From assembly GCF_024508295.1 (NCBI RefSeq), contig NZ_CP101990.1:3038001-3102000 (forward strand): a DNA stretch of 64,000 bases, given 5' to 3'. Positions within the stretch are counted from its first letter, which is position 1; each line of letters opens with the position of its first letter. Below, one piece after another: positions 61,758-64,000 of this stretch. The notes under the pieces are model-generated. The model did no database searches, had not been told where the DNA came from, and saw nothing but the letters and a program-made list of their open reading frames with translations. Source of the stretch: Aeromicrobium duanguangcaii (lineage in GTDB: Bacteria; Actinomycetota; Actinomycetes; Propionibacteriales; Nocardioidaceae). The position numbers were made by a program, and so were the translations under genes.

Positions 61758-63301
61758 CAGGCCTCCCTGGAGGGCACGGGCACGGGTGCCATGGTCTGCG
61801 ACTGGGACTGCGACTGCGACGAGGAGTGCGTCTCGAGGTCGTCGTCGACCTCCTCGATCGGCTCGGTCGGGCGGGCCAGCACCCAGGTGTCCTTCGAGCC
61901 GCCGCCGCGGCTGGAGTTCACGATCAGCTCGCCCTCGGGCAGCGCCACGCGGGTCAGGCCGCCGGGCAGCACCCAGACGTCGTCGCCGTCGTTGACCGCG
62001 AACGGCCGCAGGTCGACGTGCCGGGGGCGGATGCCGTCCTCGACCAAGGTGGGCACCGTCGACAGCGAGACCACCGGCTGGGCGATCCAGTCGCGCGGCG
62101 CGGCGATGACCTTGGCGCGCAGCTCGTCGAGCTCCTCGCGGGTGGCCGCCGGGCCGATCACGATGCCCTTGCCGCCCGAGCCGTCGACCGGCTTGAGCAC
62201 GAGCTCGTCGAGGCGGTCCAGGACCTCCTCGCGCTGGTCGGCGTCGCCGCAGCGCCACGTGTCGACGTTGCGCAGGATCGGCTCCTCGTGCAGGTAGTAG
62301 CGGATCAGGTCGGGCACGTACGTGTAGAGCAGCTTGTCGTCGGCCACGCCGTTGCCGACCGCGTTGGCGATCGTGACGTTGCCCGCACGTGCCGCGTTGA
62401 TGAGTCCGGGGACGCCCAGCGTGGAGTCGGCGCGGAACGCCAGTGGGTCGAGGAACTCGTCGTCGATCCGGCGATAGATCACGTGCACGGGGGCCAGGCC
62501 GTCGGTCGTGCGCATCATGACGCGGCCGCCGTGGCACACCAGGTCGCGGCCCTCGACCAGCTCGACGCCCATCGTGCGCGCCAGCAGGGTGTGCTCGAAG
62601 TAGGCCGAGTTGTAGACGCCCGGCGTCAGGACGACGACGGTCGGATCACTGACACCGGCAGGCGCCGCGGCGCGCAGTGCCGAGAGCAGCTGGCGCGAGT
62701 ACCGGGCGACGGGACGGATGCGGTGGTGCGCGAAGACCTCGGGCAGGCCACCGGACATCGCGCGCCGGTTCGTCATGACGTAGGAGACGCCGGACGGCAC
62801 GCGGGCGTTGTCCTCCAGCACCCGGAAGTCGCCGTTGCCGTCGCGGATCAGGTCGATGCCCGCGACGTGGATCCGGACCCCGTTCGCGGGATCGATGCCC
62901 GCGACGACGCGGTGGTAGTGGCTCGAGGTGACGACCGTCTTGCGCGGCACGACGCCGTCGCGGAACAGCTCTCCGGCGCCGTACGCGTCCGCCAGGAACG
63001 CCTCGAGCGCCTTGACGCGCTGCTTGACGCCGGCCTCCACCTCGTCCCAAGCGTCGGCCTCGATGATGCGCGGCACGATGTCGAGCGGGAACGGTCGCTC
63101 CTCGCCGGCGACGCCGAAGGTGATGCCCTGCTCGAGGTAGGACGATGCGAGACCCTCCGCGCGTTGGCGCACCTCCTCGGGCGGCATCTTGCCGAAAGCC
63201 GCGTGCACGGCGGTGTAGAGGTCGCGCAGGCCCGACTCGCCGTACATCTCGTCGTAGCCCGCGACAGGTCCGTATCCCTCGAAGAGTTGCGCCTGTGTCA
63301 C
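61757..63301 (-). CDS. Circularly permuted ATP-grasp type 2 protein
   Basis: A 514-residue ligase-like protein. Seen: RVLEDNARVPSGVSYV in the central part, YRRIDDEFLDPLAF, YVPDLIRYYL and KPVDGSGGKGIVIGP, the ATP-binding loop of the ATP-grasp fold in permuted order. Such enzymes activate a carboxylate with ATP and join it to an amine. It heads the ATP-grasp/alpha-E/transglutaminase-like run. The C-terminal tail is Gln/Ser-rich (QSQSQSQ). GTG 63301 has a TAGGGT -10 box 6 nt upstream. Confidence 0.93.
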   Translation of the reverse strand: MTQAQLFEGYGPVAGYDEMYGESGLRDLYTAVHAAFGKMPPEEVRQRAEGLASSYLEQGITFGVAGEERPFPLDIVPRIIEADAWDEVEAGVKQRVKALEAFLADAYGAGELFRDGVVPRKTVVTSSHYHRVVAGIDPANGVRIHVAGIDLIRDGNGDFRVLEDNARVPSGVSYVMTNRRAMSGGLPEVFAHHRIRPVARYSRQLLSALRAAAPAGVSDPTVVVLTPGVYNSAYFEHTLLARTMGVELVEGRDLVCHGGRVMMRTTDGLAPVHVIYRRIDDEFLDPLAFRADSTLGVPGLINAARAGNVTIANAVGNGVADDKLLYTYVPDLIRYYLHEEPILRNVDTWRCGDADQREEVLDRLDELVLKPVDGSGGKGIVIGPAATREELDELRAKVIAAPRDWIAQPVVSLSTVPTLVEDGIRPRHVDLRPFAVNDGDDVWVLPGGLTRVALPEGELIVNSSRGGGSKDTWVLARPTEPIEEVDDDLETHSSSQSQSQSQTMAPVPVPSREA

Positions 63302-63307
63302 GGGACC

Positions 63308-63313
63308 ACCCTA
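63308..63313 (-). promoter_or_regulatory. -10 box TAGGGT of the ATP-grasp gene cluster
   Basis: Minus-strand TAGGGT ends 6 nt before GTG 63301, consistent with a leaderless operon mRNA. Confidence 0.5.
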
Positions 63314-63403
63314 GAGGCGTTTTGCTTCGCGCACGTTTCGGCGTTCAGCGGTGCGGAAAATGGCCTCTCCCGGCTACGATTCGTACCGGAAAGGGGCGCG
63401 CCC

Positions 63404-63838
63404 ATGACCGCAGGTGACGTCTTGGTGCTCAACGCGAGCTACGAACCACTGCAGCGCGTGTCCCTGCGCCACGCCATCAAGATGCTCGTGCGCGAGGTGG
63501 CGGTCATCGAGGAGTCCCACGACGAGACCTTCGGCCCGTTTCCACGACCCAAGGTGCTGCGCCTGGTGCGGTACGTCGTCACGCGGTGGATGCACCGGCG
63601 CGCGCACCTGTGCACCAAGACCGCGATCAAGGCCCGCGACAAGGCGTGCGCCTACTGCGGCGGCTCGGCCGAGACGGTCGACCACATCGTGCCCCGCTCG
63701 CGCGGCGGTGAGCTGACCTGGGAGAACGCGGTCGCGGCGTGCCTGCGCTGCAACCACAAGAAGGGCAACCGCACCCCGACCGAGGCGGGGATGGCTCTGC
63801 TCATCACCCCCGCGCGGCCGACAGCGTTCGTCGCCTGA
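63404..63838 (+). CDS. HNH endonuclease family protein
   Basis: A 144-residue protein. N-terminal half (VLVLNASYEPLQRVSLRHAI) is typical of small actinobacterial HNH proteins; the C-terminal half is a zinc-finger HNH motif with two Cys pairs (CAYC and CLRC), DHIVPRSRGG holding the catalytic His, and Asn in WENAV. HNH nucleases cut DNA in phage, repair and restriction settings; no partner gene is here. ATG 63404 follows GGAAAGG. Confidence 0.9.
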   Translation: MTAGDVLVLNASYEPLQRVSLRHAIKMLVREVAVIEESHDETFGPFPRPKVLRLVRYVVTRWMHRRAHLCTKTAIKARDKACAYCGGSAETVDHIVPRSRGGELTWENAVAACLRCNHKKGNRTPTEAGMALLITPARPTAFVA

Positions 63839-63842
63839 CCTC

Positions 63843-63863
63843 CTCGCGCCCTCGGCGCGCGAG
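63843..63863. terminator. Possible terminator after the HNH gene
   Basis: Arms CTCGCGC and GCGCGAG with a 7-nt loop start 5 nt after the HNH stop. Short and without a T tract, so tentative. Confidence 0.35.
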
Positions 63864-63936
63864 ATGTGTGGCTTTCCGTACCTCATTCGTCCCCAGAAGG
63901 TGCGCACCGCTACAGATCTCGCGGACGGGACGTCCG

Positions 63937-64000
63937 TCAGAGGCCGACGGACTCGTAGATGTCGTCGAGCTCGTCGAGGTAGGCGCCCTCGTCCTGGCCG
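63937..64000 (-). CDS. 3' end of a gene of unknown function (cut by window end)
   Basis: On the minus strand the last 64 bases read as an open frame ending GAYLDELDDIYESVGL and TGA. The regular acidic helix-like tail and high third-position GC look coding. A short CGGACG/CGTCCG hairpin lies just past the stop (63922-63936). Twenty codons are too few to name a family. Confidence 0.5.
   Translation of the reverse strand, partial: GQDEGAYLDELDDIYESVGL

Overview
The window reads as the chromosome of a high-GC actinobacterium. Codons are strongly GC-biased at the third position. Many genes have a TANNNT -10 box only 6-8 nt before the start codon, which implies leaderless mRNAs. The rpsF-ssb-rpsR-rplI cluster next to dnaB, LAXTG-type sorting signals, DUF11/DUF5979 surface proteins and lipobox proteins also fit. 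I infer Nocardioidaceae (Aeromicrobium/Nocardioides-like) from overall character; no marker here proves it. The segment is essentially all protein coding. I saw no tRNA, rRNA, IS element, prophage or CRISPR array.

Layout. 0-1.4 kb: 3' part of a copper-type P-ATPase and a small lipoprotein. 1.4-17.7 kb: two giant minus-strand surface proteins (about 2,500 and 1,610 aa) with LADSG/LADTG C-terminal anchors, separated by a YbaY-like small protein, an ABC exporter and a membrane-PAS protein of unknown output. 18-24.4 kb: succinate-semialdehyde-type dehydrogenase, membrane alpha/beta hydrolase, DedA protein, secreted lipoprotein and MalY-type C-S lyase. 24.5-27.5 kb: an overlapping pair encoding a secreted cohesin-domain protein and a secreted amidase with an N-terminal dockerin. 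27.6-35.6 kb: TspO-like protein, small kinase, SRPBCC protein, S9 peptidase, two-component system, MOSC protein, sirtuin and inositol-monophosphatase-like enzyme. 35.7-38.6 kb: a TPP riboswitch followed by the overlapping salvage operon thiM-thiE-thiD/tenA.

38.6-42.2 kb: GyrI-like protein, PucR regulator and a divergent FAD dehydrogenase. 42.3-47.9 kb: cell-surface block with an SGNH protein, chromate transporter, a sortase without the expected arginine, a Thr/Pro-repeat protein with a potentially masked RBS, a hypothetical protein and a decayed second SGNH copy. 48-55.4 kb: dnaB, a DnaA-box-like cluster, MATE exporter, siderophore reductase, orphan solute-binding lipoprotein, then rplI-rpsR-ssb-rpsF on the minus strand with a structured leader. 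55.4-64 kb: MacB/FtsX-type ABC exporter, YghZ-like aldo-keto reductase, a three-gene ATP-grasp / alpha-E / transglutaminase-like cluster, an HNH endonuclease and the 3' end of one more gene.

The leads I rate highest are the cohesin/dockerin-amidase pair, the transglutaminase-like protein whose catalytic Cys is Thr while His and Asp remain, the sortase lacking its Arg, the DnaA-box-like cluster upstream of dnaB, and the hairpin that can mask the RBS of the sortase operon.
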